From: Phycisphaerae bacterium
Lineage (GTDB): Bacteria; Planctomycetota; Phycisphaerae; UBA1845; PWPN01
NCBI GenBank assembly: GCA_030372985.1
Contig: JAUCQB010000120.1
Span: 62,001 to 126,000, forward strand
Reading direction: 5' to 3'
Length of the DNA stretch: 64,000 nucleotides
The notes under the pieces are model-generated. The model had not been told where the DNA came from. It ran no database searches and worked only from the letters and a program-made list of their open reading frames with translations. The position numbers and the translations under genes are program-made. Every line of letters begins with the position of its first letter. Position 1 is the stretch's first letter. Shown here piece by piece: positions 9,130 to 18,408 of this stretch.

Positions 9130-10653
9130 ATGCGCAAGTTCATGTTGGCGAGCACGGTAGTACTGTTCATCGTCGGCCAGACCATGGCGGCGAACAGCCG
9201 GGTGTGGATGGAACTGGAGCTTGGGGGCAGCAACAACGGCGCCACCTGCCTCAACCGCGTTTATTTCACGCCGGGGTCGACGGCGGATGGGCAGTATGCG
9301 CTCGATGCGAACGGCCGGCTGACCTGGGCCGTTCGGGTTCACGCGGAGGGGACGCATATGGACAAGTATGGCGTGGAACAGCCCATTCGCGGGGTTGCGA
9401 ACTTTGTCTTTGACCTCAAGCTGTATCACGACGCCGTGGATCCGAACAATCTGGTCACCACGGCCACTTTTATGAGCGCCGCCAATGAGGTCATGACGGA
9501 CTGCGGGATCGAGCAGAACTGGTCCAATGTGCCGGCCGGGGCGGCCTACCTGAGCAATGCCGCCTTTGCGTATGTGTTCAACCTCAACTCCTCCGGTCCT
9601 GCTCGGGCGATCGACTGGTGGGCGGCGGATGTGGCCGGCCATAAGGCCGGCGGGCTACGAATGGACGTTCGTTGCTACCCGAAGGCTGCGGCCGGCGAGG
9701 GCATGTTGCTGGGCGTGGGCGCCGGTTATTCGCGATGGAACAAGTCGGTAGTCACCGAACGGAGCACAGGTGGCCTTGGCCGCGGCGATTTTTCCAGCAT
9801 TCCCGCTCCGGACGAGGGTCGGCCGTACGGCTATCTGAACACGGCAGAGGCAAAGTTGACGGGTGACCCTGTCTGGGGCTGGTTGGGGTACGGTCCGGTG
9901 GTCGAAGGCCAGATCGAGGGTCTGCAGGAAGGCGTCAATTACATTCTCGTTCTCGAGCCAGGGGGTGGAATCAACGCCATTCGCGATGAGGTCAAGGTGG
10001 GCGGGGCAATTGAGGTCTTCGCAATAGCAGTCGACGACGCAGACGACGTTGACACAATCGCTTTCACCGTCGTGCCGCCGCAGGAGCCGGTTCAGATCCT
10101 GGGCTGGTCGAGCGTTCGGGATTGCGGCGGCGTCGCCGCTCCGATTGCCTTGGATCCGACTTTGGTTTTCGGCACGGGTGCGAAGTTCACGACGGAGACA
10201 CGAAATGGTGGTGTTCAGCGCATCATGGTTGATTTCAACAGAGATGTCTCTGACGTTTATGTGCCTAACATGGTGGCGATCTCCAACGATATTGACAACG
10301 ACATGTCGGTCGTCAGCTCGGGTTTGGTGAACGGCGGTCAGTCCTTGCAGATCGACGTCACCGGCGGTACTGACGCTTACTGCTACAACATAGACATTAC
10401 CGGTACGATCCCTGCCGACAAGCTTGCTCCCGACCAGCAGCAGAATCTGGATTGTATCGTACAGCTTCTTGTGGGTGACATGAACGGCTCCGCAAGCATA
10501 ACAGCCACGGACGTGTCGTTCATCAAGAGCAAGATCGGTCAGATGGTGCTGCCCGACAACGTCAGGTTTGACGTCAACTGTAGCGGGACCCTCACCGCGA
10601 CCGACATGTCCCTGACCAAGTCGCGGGTTGGCCGGGTGGCTACCTGCGAGTGA
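9130..10653 (+). CDS. Secreted protein with C-terminal dockerin-type module
   Basis: 507 residues from the ATG at 9130, chosen because GGGAGG lies 5 nt upstream and the product begins with a signal peptide (MRKFMLASTVVLFIVGQTMA). An upstream in-frame ATG at 9049 would add 27 hydrophilic residues and is rejected. The body (residues about 25-430) is beta-rich and unrecognised. The C-terminus, GDMNGSASITATDVSFIKSK followed by DVNCSGTLTATDMSLTKS, is a classical dockerin type I duplication with NGS/SGT calcium loops. It differs from the QxDFGLFQ dockerins at 2097 and 6069, so two dockerin subtypes occur in 8 kb. The function is unknown. Confidence 0.8.
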   Translation: MRKFMLASTVVLFIVGQTMAANSRVWMELELGGSNNGATCLNRVYFTPGSTADGQYALDANGRLTWAVRVHAEGTHMDKYGVEQPIRGVANFVFDLKLYHDAVDPNNLVTTATFMSAANEVMTDCGIEQNWSNVPAGAAYLSNAAFAYVFNLNSSGPARAIDWWAADVAGHKAGGLRMDVRCYPKAAAGEGMLLGVGAGYSRWNKSVVTERSTGGLGRGDFSSIPAPDEGRPYGYLNTAEAKLTGDPVWGWLGYGPVVEGQIEGLQEGVNYILVLEPGGGINAIRDEVKVGGAIEVFAIAVDDADDVDTIAFTVVPPQEPVQILGWSSVRDCGGVAAPIALDPTLVFGTGAKFTTETRNGGVQRIMVDFNRDVSDVYVPNMVAISNDIDNDMSVVSSGLVNGGQSLQIDVTGGTDAYCYNIDITGTIPADKLAPDQQQNLDCIVQLLVGDMNGSASITATDVSFIKSKIGQMVLPDNVRFDVNCSGTLTATDMSLTKSRVGRVATCE

Positions 10654-10680
10654 TGGTGGTCGACGGATAAGTCAGCTCGG

Positions 10681-10711
10681 AAGGCCGGTGGGGTGAAATC
10701 ACACCGGCCTT
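10681..10711 (+). terminator. Putative intrinsic terminator hairpin
   Basis: AAGGCCGGTG (10681-10690) pairs perfectly with CACCGGCCTT (10702-10711) around an 11-nt loop, 28 nt after the stop of the secreted dockerin-type gene. Only a short T-rich tail (CTT) follows. Confidence 0.6.
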
Positions 10712-10786
10712 CTTGATGCGCGTTTCCAACGGCTCCGTTCGACGAATGCGAGGCTTGCTGAGTGCACGACGGCCCAACGGCGACGA

Positions 10787-11413
10787 TCAGCCGTTTTCCG
10801 GCACGGTCATTCTCGCAAGATGCCGCAGCAGGTCGACGAGTTGCTCCACCGGTTGGCTCAGTTCGTATCGCAGGAGGTCGCCCACGACGACCAAGTCGCC
10901 CTGTGACATCGCTTCCTTGATCTCAGTGAACCGGGCCTTGAGGGTGTCGAGGACCGTGCTGAGGTCGGTGCCGCCTTCGGAGACATGATCGAGATCGATA
11001 TCGAGCACCTGTGACACGATCGTGAGTGTCTGGTGAATCTGCTTCCAGGCTTCAAGGAACCTTTGCAGTTCTTGCATGGCCGCCTCCTGTTGTCCCGCCG
11101 CAAGGAGGTCGGCAGCCTGTTCCCTGGCAGACGTTGAATCCTCAAGCACCAGAGCGGCCTGTTCGAGGGTACCGCGAACCAGGGCTGCGATTGGTTGTGT
11201 CTGAAGCTCCACCCGTTCATAGCGGTCGGTCGGAGACTGGAGAGCGACCGCAAGTTCCTGCTGACCGACGGGCTGGCCGTCACATCTGATGCTGACCACA
11301 TACCTGGTCTGACCCTGACGGCTAGCCCGGCAGACTTCATTGGCCAGCTCGGCAAGGCTTTGAGTTGGCGGCCCGGTCATGGCATATGGCCGATCATCGA
11401 CGAGGACGTGCAT
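10787..11413 (-). CDS. Hypothetical helical protein
   Basis: 208 residues from the ATG at 11413, preferred over an ATG 15 nt upstream because AAAGGG lies 5 nt before it. The first ~75 residues look like a small alpha/beta domain (MHVLVDDRPYAMTGPPTQSL, TRYVVSIRCDGQPVG). The rest is predicted long helices with several heptad-like stretches (LEQAALVLEDSTSAREQAADLL, EAMSQGDLVVVGDLLRYEL). No signal peptide or membrane segment is seen. It converges on the gene at 9130 and precedes glmS on the same strand, 201 nt from the glmS stop. I do not recognise the family. Confidence 0.65.
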   Translation of the reverse strand: MHVLVDDRPYAMTGPPTQSLAELANEVCRASRQGQTRYVVSIRCDGQPVGQQELAVALQSPTDRYERVELQTQPIAALVRGTLEQAALVLEDSTSAREQAADLLAAGQQEAAMQELQRFLEAWKQIHQTLTIVSQVLDIDLDHVSEGGTDLSTVLDTLKARFTEIKEAMSQGDLVVVGDLLRYELSQPVEQLVDLLRHLARMTVPENG

Positions 11414-11614
11414 AGAAACCCTTTCCATCGACCCGTCAGGGAGGCGGTCTGCCGCCGGGCGGCAGGGAACCCGCCTGTTAAGGCATCGGCATGCCAGGGT
11501 TCATCACTCCAGCCGGCTTCGTGGTGGCCGGGGATTTATCGTGGGTGACGTGGGTCCGAGTGCCTGACCCGGGCAAGGAAACCATACAGGTGTGTCAGTT
11601 CCAGAGGGTGGCTT

Positions 11615-13441
11615 TCATTCCACGGTGACGCTTTTGGCAAGATTCCTCGGCTTGTCAACGCTGCAATGGCGCAGCACGGCCGCATGATATGCGAGCAACT
11701 GAAGCGGAATGACCGAAAGCATGGGTTGGAGCGGTTCCGGCACATCCGGGACGTAAAAGACATCCTCGGCCATCTGGGCGACGTCGTGATCGCCTTCCGT
11801 GGCTACGGCAAGGATCTTGCCTCCACGGCTGCGGACCTCCTCGATGTTGCCCAGAACCTTGTCGTATTGGTTCCCGCGGGTGGCGATGAAGACCACGGGC
11901 ATGCCGTCGCTGATCAACGCGATGGGGCCGTGTTTCATTTCGGCGGCGGGCATGCCTTCAGCGTGGATGTAGCTTATCTCTTTAAGCTTGAGGGCACCCT
12001 CCAGGGCGATCGGGTAGTTGTAGCCGCGGCCCAGGAACAGCCAGTTTTCGCGATGGACGAACCGCCTGACCGCCTCACGGATGCCGTCGGATTGCTGCAC
12101 GATCCGCTCGACATGACCGGGAATCAGAGCGAGTTGGCTGATGAGTGCCTGGGCGTCATTCTGAGAGAGGAAGCGGCGTCGACCAAGTTGGATCGCCATC
12201 ATGGTGAGCACGGCCAGTTGAGACGTGAATGCCTTGGTGCTGGCAACACCAATCTCGGGACCGCAGTGAAGATAAACGCCGGCGTCGGCCTCGCGGGCAA
12301 TCGTGCTCCCGACGACGTTGACCACGCCGAGCGTCAACGCCCCCTTTTCCTTCGCCTCTCGCAGGGCGGCAAGCGTGTCGGCGGTCTCGCCCGACTGACT
12401 GATGGCAATGACCACCGTCCCCTCGTTGATGAGCGGGTTACGGTAACGGAACTCGCTGGCGTATTCGGTCTCGGCGGGTGTCTTGGCGATGTCCTCGAAA
12501 AGATACTCACCGACGAGGCCCGCATGCCAGGCGGTGCCTTGAGCGGTGAAGATAATACGCCTTGCTCTGGCGAGATCGCGGGCATGTTCGGCAATGCCGC
12601 CCAGATGGATCATGCCCTCGCGAACTCGCAGCCTTCCCCGCAGGGTGTTGTTGAGGGACTGCGGCTGCTCGAAGATCTCCTTGGCCATGAAATGCTCGTG
12701 GCCACCCAGCTCGATCTGCTCAAGTGAGAACTCGACTTCCTGTACGTCCTTGGTGATGGGAACGGCATCGAGCGTCGTGGTTCGAAAACCGTCGTGCGTG
12801 AGGACGGCCATCTCCCCGTCGGCGAGGTAGACGACTTGGGCGGTGTGCTCGATAATGGCAGCCGCATCAGAGGCGATGAGGAACTCACCGTTGCCGATCC
12901 CGATGATTAAGGGGCTGCCTTTTCGGGCAGCCACGATCCGATCGGGCTCGTCGGACGAGACAACGGCGATCCCGTAGGTGCCTTGCACGTCGTGAAGGGC
13001 ATCACGGACGGCCTGCTCGAGATTACCGTTATAGAAGTGGCGAATGAGCTGGACCAGGACCTCGGTATCCGTATCACTGACACAGCGTATGCCTTGCTGG
13101 TCAAGGAACGTTCTGAGGGATCGGTAATTCTCGATGATCCCATTGTGAACCAGGGCGATTTTCCCATCATAGGAGACGTGCGGGTGTGCGTTCCGTTCGG
13201 TGGGAGCCCCGTGGGTGGCCCAGCGGGTGTGGGCGATACCGAGCGTGGCGGAGCGTTGGATCGCTCCCAGCCGGGCCTCAAGGGCGCTGATGCGTCCGGC
13301 GGCACGGGTGATGGTCAGGGTGCCATCGCCCACCATTGCCGTTCCAGCCGAGTCGTAGCCGCGATACTCGAGCCGTTTGAGCCCCTCGATCAGAATAGGT
13401 TGTACCTGCTTGCGTCCAATATACCCGACGATTCCGCACAT
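11615..13441 (-). CDS. glmS: Glutamine--fructose-6-phosphate aminotransferase (isomerizing)
   Basis: 608 residues, the normal length. It converts fructose-6-phosphate and glutamine to glucosamine-6-phosphate, the first step toward UDP-GlcNAc for lipopolysaccharide and peptidoglycan. The start at 13441 is fixed by the required N-terminal nucleophile (MCGIVGYIG, Cys as second codon) and a GAGGG site 8 nt upstream; a longer frame to 13579 is spurious. Residues 1-240 are the class II glutamine amidotransferase domain (RYRGYDSAG-type loop, HTRWATHG). Two SIS sugar-isomerase domains follow (ISQSGETADTLAALREAK, STKAFTSQ). The protein ends SVTVE as in the family. No glmS ribozyme is visible in the 272-nt spacer upstream. 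It is divergent from nuoA. Confidence 0.98.
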   Translation of the reverse strand: MCGIVGYIGRKQVQPILIEGLKRLEYRGYDSAGTAMVGDGTLTITRAAGRISALEARLGAIQRSATLGIAHTRWATHGAPTERNAHPHVSYDGKIALVHNGIIENYRSLRTFLDQQGIRCVSDTDTEVLVQLIRHFYNGNLEQAVRDALHDVQGTYGIAVVSSDEPDRIVAARKGSPLIIGIGNGEFLIASDAAAIIEHTAQVVYLADGEMAVLTHDGFRTTTLDAVPITKDVQEVEFSLEQIELGGHEHFMAKEIFEQPQSLNNTLRGRLRVREGMIHLGGIAEHARDLARARRIIFTAQGTAWHAGLVGEYLFEDIAKTPAETEYASEFRYRNPLINEGTVVIAISQSGETADTLAALREAKEKGALTLGVVNVVGSTIAREADAGVYLHCGPEIGVASTKAFTSQLAVLTMMAIQLGRRRFLSQNDAQALISQLALIPGHVERIVQQSDGIREAVRRFVHRENWLFLGRGYNYPIALEGALKLKEISYIHAEGMPAAEMKHGPIALISDGMPVVFIATRGNQYDKVLGNIEEVRSRGGKILAVATEGDHDVAQMAEDVFYVPDVPEPLQPMLSVIPLQLLAYHAAVLRHCSVDKPRNLAKSVTVE

Positions 13442-13713
13442 TATTTGGCCCTCATGCCGGCCGGGGTGTGAAGCCAAGCTGGCGCGGACATGGCAATCAT
13501 CGACAACTGGATGGGCACAATTCATTAGTACGTATCGCTGCGGTGATGGTTTTCCGTGAACCTGGGAGGCGGCAAGCACTGCTGCAGCTTGATGTTATGG
13601 GAGCGCTGCTCTAGACTGCCCCCATGCCTATGATACCAGGGCATGGACCACCTGGTCTGGCATACGGCAGGCAGGTTCAGCAGAATTGGCCGTAGCATGA
13701 AAGACGAGAGGCA

Positions 13714-14124
13714 ATGCTGGCCGGACATCCGTACACACCGGTTCTGATACTGTTGTCGGCGGTGATCGCCATTGTGCTCGCGATCATGGTCTTGAGCCAC
13801 ATGATTGGGACGTCCCGTCATGGTCATCGCAAAGACGCGCCCTATGAAGCCGGCGTGCCGCCCCTGCTCGATGCTCGTCGGCGGTTTCACGCCCCTTTCT
13901 ACGTCGTGGCGCTGCTTTTTCTGCTTTTTGATGCCGAGGTGGCGCTCATGTGGCCTTGGGCGGTGGTTTTCCACCGGGCGGCAACGGGACAGGGTGCCAT
14001 CGAGACCGCATCCGCGGGCCCTGCGAGCGCGGGTTTCCTGCTGGTGTCGATGATGATCTTCGTGGCTTTGCTTCTGGTCGGCCTTGTTTACGAGTGGGGA
14101 CGGGGCGCGCTTCATTGGAGGTAA
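13714..14124 (+). CDS. nuoA: NADH-quinone oxidoreductase subunit A
   Basis: 136 residues with three membrane segments: [41 protein letters not shown] and [22 protein letters not shown]. The conserved PYEAGVPP loop and the acidic [13 protein letters not shown] segment identify the NuoA/ND3 membrane subunit of complex I. A GAGAGG site lies just before the ATG. First gene of a three-gene cluster, 13 nt before nuoB. Confidence 0.95.
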   Translation: MLAGHPYTPVLILLSAVIAIVLAIMVLSHMIGTSRHGHRKDAPYEAGVPPLLDARRRFHAPFYVVALLFLLFDAEVALMWPWAVVFHRAATGQGAIETASAGPASAGFLLVSMMIFVALLLVGLVYEWGRGALHWR

Positions 14125-14137
14125 GCATCGGGCTGGC

Positions 14138-14731
14138 ATGCGTACTGCGGACAGAACACGTCGATCGGTTGAGGCCGTCGTGTCCGGCGACTGGGTGACA
14201 ACCCGTTTGGACGCCGTGACCGACCTGATTCGCCGCTATGGAGTCAACTGGTGCCGCAAGTACTCGCTCTGGCCCTTGCCTTTCGCGACGGCGTGTTGCG
14301 GGATCGAACTCATGGCGACGGGGGCGAGCCGATATGACGTGGCGCGGTTCGGAGCCGAGGTCATGCGATTCAGTCCCCGCCAGTCGGATCTGCTGATCTG
14401 CGCGGGACGCGTGGCGATCAAAACGATGCCCGTTCTGCAGCGCATCTACGCCCAAATGTGTGAACCGAAATGGGTCATCAGCATGGGGGCGTGTGCGAGC
14501 ACAGGAGGCGTGTTCGACACGTATGCCGTTGTGCAGGGGATAGATCAGTTTATGCCGGTCGACGTGTACGTTCCCGGATGCCCTCCCCGCCCCGAGACCC
14601 TTATCGAAGGCATTATGGCGATCCAGCGGATAGTGGACCGCGAGGGGCTTCGCAACAGCGAGGATCGCCAGGGCGGTTATCGGCTGGTGGTTTCCGCTGG
14701 TACGAAAGACCGGCCAACCGGTCAGGGTTGA
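14138..14731 (+). CDS. nuoB: NADH-quinone oxidoreductase subunit B
   Basis: 197 residues from the ATG at 14138; GGAGGT lies about 15 nt upstream, a somewhat long spacing. NuoB carries cluster N2, the last iron-sulfur centre before quinone. All ligands are visible: the tandem cysteines in [13 protein letters not shown], the cysteine in [14 protein letters not shown], and [16 protein letters not shown]. The core matches the family and the short N- and C-terminal extensions are not unusual. Cytoplasmic peripheral arm of complex I, next to NuoC here. Confidence 0.97.
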   Translation: MRTADRTRRSVEAVVSGDWVTTRLDAVTDLIRRYGVNWCRKYSLWPLPFATACCGIELMATGASRYDVARFGAEVMRFSPRQSDLLICAGRVAIKTMPVLQRIYAQMCEPKWVISMGACASTGGVFDTYAVVQGIDQFMPVDVYVPGCPPRPETLIEGIMAIQRIVDREGLRNSEDRQGGYRLVVSAGTKDRPTGQG

Positions 14732-14752
14732 CGGCAGGCAGGAGCTTGAGCG

Positions 14753-15283
14753 ATGGCCATTCGGTCAGTGATTTCCGCGTTGCAGGAGCGGTTCCAGGAC
14801 GTCGACTTTGCCCCTGCTCCCCTGTTACGCGGACGGGCGGGCGAATCTGACCAGATATGCGTCCGCCTTCCTGCCGACCGGCTGGTTGAGATCATGACGT
14901 TTCTGCGGGACAACGAGGCCACGCGATTCGAACAGCTTTCCGACCTCACCGGCATCGATTACCTGCGATTCCCTGAGGCCAGGAGTCGGTTCGCGGTGGT
15001 CTACGCCCTGCTCTCGATATCGCTCGGCCATCGCTTGTGGGCCAAATGCCTTGTCGATGATCCCTCTCCGAGCGTGCCAAGCGTCACAGGCGTCTGGGCG
15101 GGCGCCGACTGGCTCGAGCGAGAGGCTTATGACTTGTTCGGCATTCGCTTCATCGGACATCCCGACCTGCGGCGTCTCGTCACCTGGGAGGGCTTTACGG
15201 CCCACCCGCTTCGCAAGGATTATCCGCTTCGAGGGCGGGGAGAGCGTCAGAACTACGAGGTCTTTCCGCGAGACGTTCGTTGA
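14753..15283 (+). CDS. nuoC: NADH-quinone oxidoreductase subunit C
   Basis: 176 residues, single-function NuoC rather than a NuoCD fusion. Support: LTGIDYLRFPEARSRFAVVYAL, the signature GVWAGADWLEREAYDLFGIRF, and the end HPLRKDYPLRGRGE. AGGAGC lies before the ATG, 21 nt after nuoB. nuoD, which normally follows, is absent: the next gene 102 nt later is murQ. The remaining 11 complex I subunits must be encoded elsewhere. Confidence 0.96.
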   Translation: MAIRSVISALQERFQDVDFAPAPLLRGRAGESDQICVRLPADRLVEIMTFLRDNEATRFEQLSDLTGIDYLRFPEARSRFAVVYALLSISLGHRLWAKCLVDDPSPSVPSVTGVWAGADWLEREAYDLFGIRFIGHPDLRRLVTWEGFTAHPLRKDYPLRGRGERQNYEVFPRDVR

Positions 15284-15385
15284 CTTACACTGTGCTGCCT
15301 GAGCGGCGGGCACTGCGGGTGATGCGTTTGATCGCCGGAGCCGCCAAGAGAGGAGGACCTGGAGCACCCAGGTTGGCTTGAACTC

Positions 15386-16300
15386 ATGATGCAAGATCGC
15401 GGCCATCTGATGACGGAGGGGCGCAACGAACGGTCGATGTCCATCGACCTGATGTCGATCGAGGAGGGGTTCGATGTCATGAACACCGAGGACGCGACCA
15501 TCCCGACGGCGGTTGCCAGAGCCAAGAATGAGATCGTCGAGGCCATCAAGCTTGTGGTCACGGCTTTCAAGAACGGCGGACGGCTGATCTACGTGGGGGC
15601 CGGAACGAGCGGGCGGCTTGGCGTTGTCGACGCCTCCGAATGCCCACCGACCTTCCTTTCTGATCCCGAGATGGTGCAAGGGATTATCGCGGGCGGGCGA
15701 GAGGCCATGTTTCGCAGCATTGAGGCAGCCGAAGACAGCCCCGAAAACGGCGCCCGAGCCATGGACGAACGGAAGGTAGGGCCACGGGACGTGGTGTTCG
15801 GGATCGCCACCGGAGGAACGACTCCCTTTGTTCACGGCGCCATCACACGGGCAAGGCAGCTGGGTGCAAAAACCGTCTTTTTTGCCTGCGTCCCGCAGAA
15901 ACAATGCGGTGATGACGCCGACGTGTCCATCCGCGTGCTCGTGGGCCCCGAGGTGATTACGGGCTCGACGCGGCTCAAGGCCGGTACGGCCACGAAACTG
16001 GTCCTCAACTCGGTCACCACGCTGGCGATGGTGCAGATCGGCAAGGTGTACCAGAACCTGATGGTCGACATGAACTCATCCGCGTGCAACAAGCTGGTCG
16101 ACCGGGCGACGAGGATTATCATGAAGATCACGGGCACGGACCGGCCGACGGCGGCAAAGCTCCTGCAGGACGCCTGCGGGCGCGTGAAGACGGCCATCGT
16201 GATGCATTTCCGAAAGGTGGATCGCGAGACCGCCGAGCGGCTGCTGAACGAACACGACGGAAAGGTGCGAGCCGTCATGGCGACGGCGGCGGCGGATTAG
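15386..16300 (+). CDS. murQ: N-acetylmuramic acid 6-phosphate etherase
   Basis: 304 residues. It cleaves the lactyl ether of MurNAc-6-phosphate to GlcNAc-6-phosphate and D-lactate in peptidoglycan recycling. Signatures: MTEGRNERS near the N-terminus (family LxTExRNxxS), the SIS phosphosugar site VGAGTSGRLGVVDASECPPTF with catalytic Glu85, and AAEDSPENGA with Glu116. The C-terminal helical domain (ADGKVRAVMA-like HDGKVRAVMATAA) is present. ATGs at 15386, 15389 and 15410 are all possible starts. Its presence implies some muropeptide salvage, relevant to the planctomycete peptidoglycan question. No murK, nagZ or PTS gene is adjacent. Confidence 0.96.
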   Translation: MMQDRGHLMTEGRNERSMSIDLMSIEEGFDVMNTEDATIPTAVARAKNEIVEAIKLVVTAFKNGGRLIYVGAGTSGRLGVVDASECPPTFLSDPEMVQGIIAGGREAMFRSIEAAEDSPENGARAMDERKVGPRDVVFGIATGGTTPFVHGAITRARQLGAKTVFFACVPQKQCGDDADVSIRVLVGPEVITGSTRLKAGTATKLVLNSVTTLAMVQIGKVYQNLMVDMNSSACNKLVDRATRIIMKITGTDRPTAAKLLQDACGRVKTAIVMHFRKVDRETAERLLNEHDGKVRAVMATAAAD

Positions 16301-16402
16301 CGTGGCGTCAATCCTGGTGGCCTGCGTGGAAGAGGGTTCCAGCCTGTCGTTGGACCGGCAGGATACCGTCCCCGCAAGTGGCGGCATACATTCTTATTGC
16401 GG

Positions 16403-17578
16403 ATGACTGACATGGCGGCGTCCGGCAACGCGGATCGGCCTATCCGGCTCACGTATGTGATCACGGATCTGGCGCTTGGGGGGGTTCCGCTTCATCTGTA
16501 TCGCCTCGCAACACACCTGCCTCGCGACCGCTTTCGAATTAATGTTGTCTCTCTGGCAGATGCCGGCCCGGTTGGCGAAATGCTCGTGTCTGCGGGCATT
16601 GCCGTCTCATCCTGCGGGGCCCAATCGAGCCGGGATGTGAAAGCCCTCGTTCGCCTGCGGCGTGTTCTTGAATCCACACAGCCCGACGTCCTGCACGCGA
16701 TGCTCTTTCACGCCAATATCGCCTGTCGCCTGCTGGGTCCGCTGGCCGGCGTCTCCACAAACCGGATTGTGTGCGAAATTCAGACAGTCGAGATTGAGCG
16801 TCGTTGGCACCTGGTTCTCGACAATCTCACCTGCCGATTGTGCCGTTTTGAAGTGGGCAACTCGCCGTCCGTCGTGGCCCATCTACATCGGAGGGCCCAT
16901 CTGCCGGTTTCTCGCCTGGTATGTCAGTGGGGTGCCGTCGACCTGTCGAACATCCTGGCGGCCGAGCGAGCCGACAGGGCAACGCTTGGAGTATCGCCCG
17001 ATGACTCCTTGGTGATCTGGACCGGCCGTCTGGATCCCGTAAAGGGCTTTGAAGAGATGCTTTCGGCCTTTGCGCGTCTGCGTCGGACGCGGGAAGCGAC
17101 GTTGCTGCTGGTGGGTGAGGGCCCGTATCGCCCGACGGTCGAACGACTGATCGCCGAACAGGGGCTTGGCCCGTGCGTGAAGCTCTTGGGGCGACGCACG
17201 GATGTGCCCTCGCTGCTGAAGATGGCTGACGCGTTCCTTTTCTGCTCGCGAACCGAGGGTCTGCCCAATTCCCTTCTGGAGGCCATGGCCGCCGGCCTGC
17301 CCGTTGTTGCGACGGATGTTCCGGGCTGTCGGGACGTCATTATCGAGGGCAAAACCGGCCTCCTGGCCCGCGCCGGCTCGGCGATTGAAATCGAACGGAG
17401 ACTCGCCCAGGTGCTCGGGAACCGTCGGCTGGCAGCGAATTTGGGGCGGCAGGCCCAAGCCTGGGTACGGGACCACCTGGACGTTCGCGAGTGGGCCGAG
17501 CGATGGGCGGCGATGTACCGCGGTATTGCTGGATCTGAAAGTAATACAGCCATACGCGATTCTCGGGCGGGCTGGTAA
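16403..17578 (+). CDS. Glycosyltransferase family 4 protein
   Basis: About 391 residues; start at ATG 16403 or 16412 (TTG 16397 also in frame), with no strong Shine-Dalgarno site. GT-B fold: the N-terminal ITDLALGGVPLHLYRLA (glycine loop) and the C-terminal donor-binding SRTEGLPNSLLEAMAAGLPVVAT with the EX7E motif and the following DVPGCRDVI and GLLAR. Inverting/retaining class GT4 enzymes transfer sugars from nucleotide or lipid donors in exopolysaccharide or lipid glycosylation; the acceptor cannot be told. It stands alone, 102 nt after murQ, with no other polysaccharide genes nearby. Confidence 0.9.
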   Translation: MTDMAASGNADRPIRLTYVITDLALGGVPLHLYRLATHLPRDRFRINVVSLADAGPVGEMLVSAGIAVSSCGAQSSRDVKALVRLRRVLESTQPDVLHAMLFHANIACRLLGPLAGVSTNRIVCEIQTVEIERRWHLVLDNLTCRLCRFEVGNSPSVVAHLHRRAHLPVSRLVCQWGAVDLSNILAAERADRATLGVSPDDSLVIWTGRLDPVKGFEEMLSAFARLRRTREATLLLVGEGPYRPTVERLIAEQGLGPCVKLLGRRTDVPSLLKMADAFLFCSRTEGLPNSLLEAMAAGLPVVATDVPGCRDVIIEGKTGLLARAGSAIEIERRLAQVLGNRRLAANLGRQAQAWVRDHLDVREWAERWAAMYRGIAGSESNTAIRDSRAGW

Positions 17579-17598
17579 TCGATTGTCACGCGTGCCGC

Positions 17599-17626
17599 TT
17601 GCCGACAGACTTTCTAGTGTTATATT
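17599..17626 (+). promoter_or_regulatory. Putative sigma-70 promoter upstream of response regulator
   Basis: TTGCCG (17599-17604), a 16-nt spacer and TATATT (17621-17626), about 93 nt before the regulator ATG, within a locally AT-rich stretch. Confidence 0.4.
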
Positions 17627-17718
17627 TAGATGTAGGTGTCCTTGAATGAGGCTGTTCATTTCCAAAGCTGTTCGCAGGTGATGTGTAAAGTGCAACCCTT
17701 TCGGGCAGGAGGCTCGCC

Positions 17719-18405
17719 ATGTCCCAGATACCAGATCTCAAAGCTGCAACCGACAGGCCGATCAGCGTTGTCGTTGTTGATGATCATGGGATCGTCCGCG
17801 ATGGCGTGAGCGGCATGCTCTCGCGCGAAAAGGACATTCGGGTGGTGGCCATCGCCGAGAACGCCGATGAGGCCATCACCAAGGTCGTCGAAACGAAGCC
17901 GGACGTGGTTCTGATGGACATCGATATGCCGGGAGTGAGCTGTTTCGATGCCGTGCAGATCATTCATTCGCGCGTACCGAATACCAAGGTTATTCTGGTG
18001 ACCGCGCACGAACATGACGAGTACATCGAGCAGGCCATTCGCGTGAAGGCGAACGGGTATGTCATCAAGAGCGAGAGCATGACGGCCCTGGCCGAGGCCA
18101 TCCGCGATGTGGCCAAGGGAAGGACCCACTTCTCACCCGAAGTGATGGACCGGCTGGTGGTCAAGGGCGGCAGGATCGAGATGGAAAACCCGCCGAAGAC
18201 CCGCCGCAGTATGCTGAGTCCCCGGGAGCGCGAGTTGTTGCGGATCCTTGCGAAGGGTCTGAGTCTTAAGGAAGCGGCTTCCATTCTGGGCATCAGCTAC
18301 AAGACGGCGGATAAGCAGAAGGCCTCCCTGATGGCCAAGTTGGACATTCACAACCGGGTCGAGCTTTCACGATTCGCGATTCGCGAAGGCATGATCGAGC
18401 CGTAG
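17719..18405 (+). CDS. LuxR/NarL-family response regulator
   Basis: 228 residues, ATG preceded by AGGAGG. Residues about 15-130 are a receiver domain with the acidic pair D21-D22, phosphoacceptor D67 (VVLMDIDMPG), the conserved Thr in ILVTAHEHD and the Lys in YVIKSES. Residues about 160-225 are a LuxR HTH (LSPRERELLRILAKGLSLKEAASILGIS, then KTADKQKASLMAKLDIHNRVEL). It is a DNA-binding transcription factor controlled by phosphorylation. No histidine kinase is adjacent, so it is an orphan, common in planctomycetes. It converges on the next gene with a 3-nt gap. Confidence 0.95.
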   Translation: MSQIPDLKAATDRPISVVVVDDHGIVRDGVSGMLSREKDIRVVAIAENADEAITKVVETKPDVVLMDIDMPGVSCFDAVQIIHSRVPNTKVILVTAHEHDEYIEQAIRVKANGYVIKSESMTALAEAIRDVAKGRTHFSPEVMDRLVVKGGRIEMENPPKTRRSMLSPRERELLRILAKGLSLKEAASILGISYKTADKQKASLMAKLDIHNRVELSRFAIREGMIEP

Positions 18406-18408
18406 CAT

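Noticed and set aside
13442-13713. Possible glmS ribozyme upstream of glmS
   Set aside because: I do not see the conserved ribozyme core pattern; the spacer is more likely an ordinary divergent promoter region.
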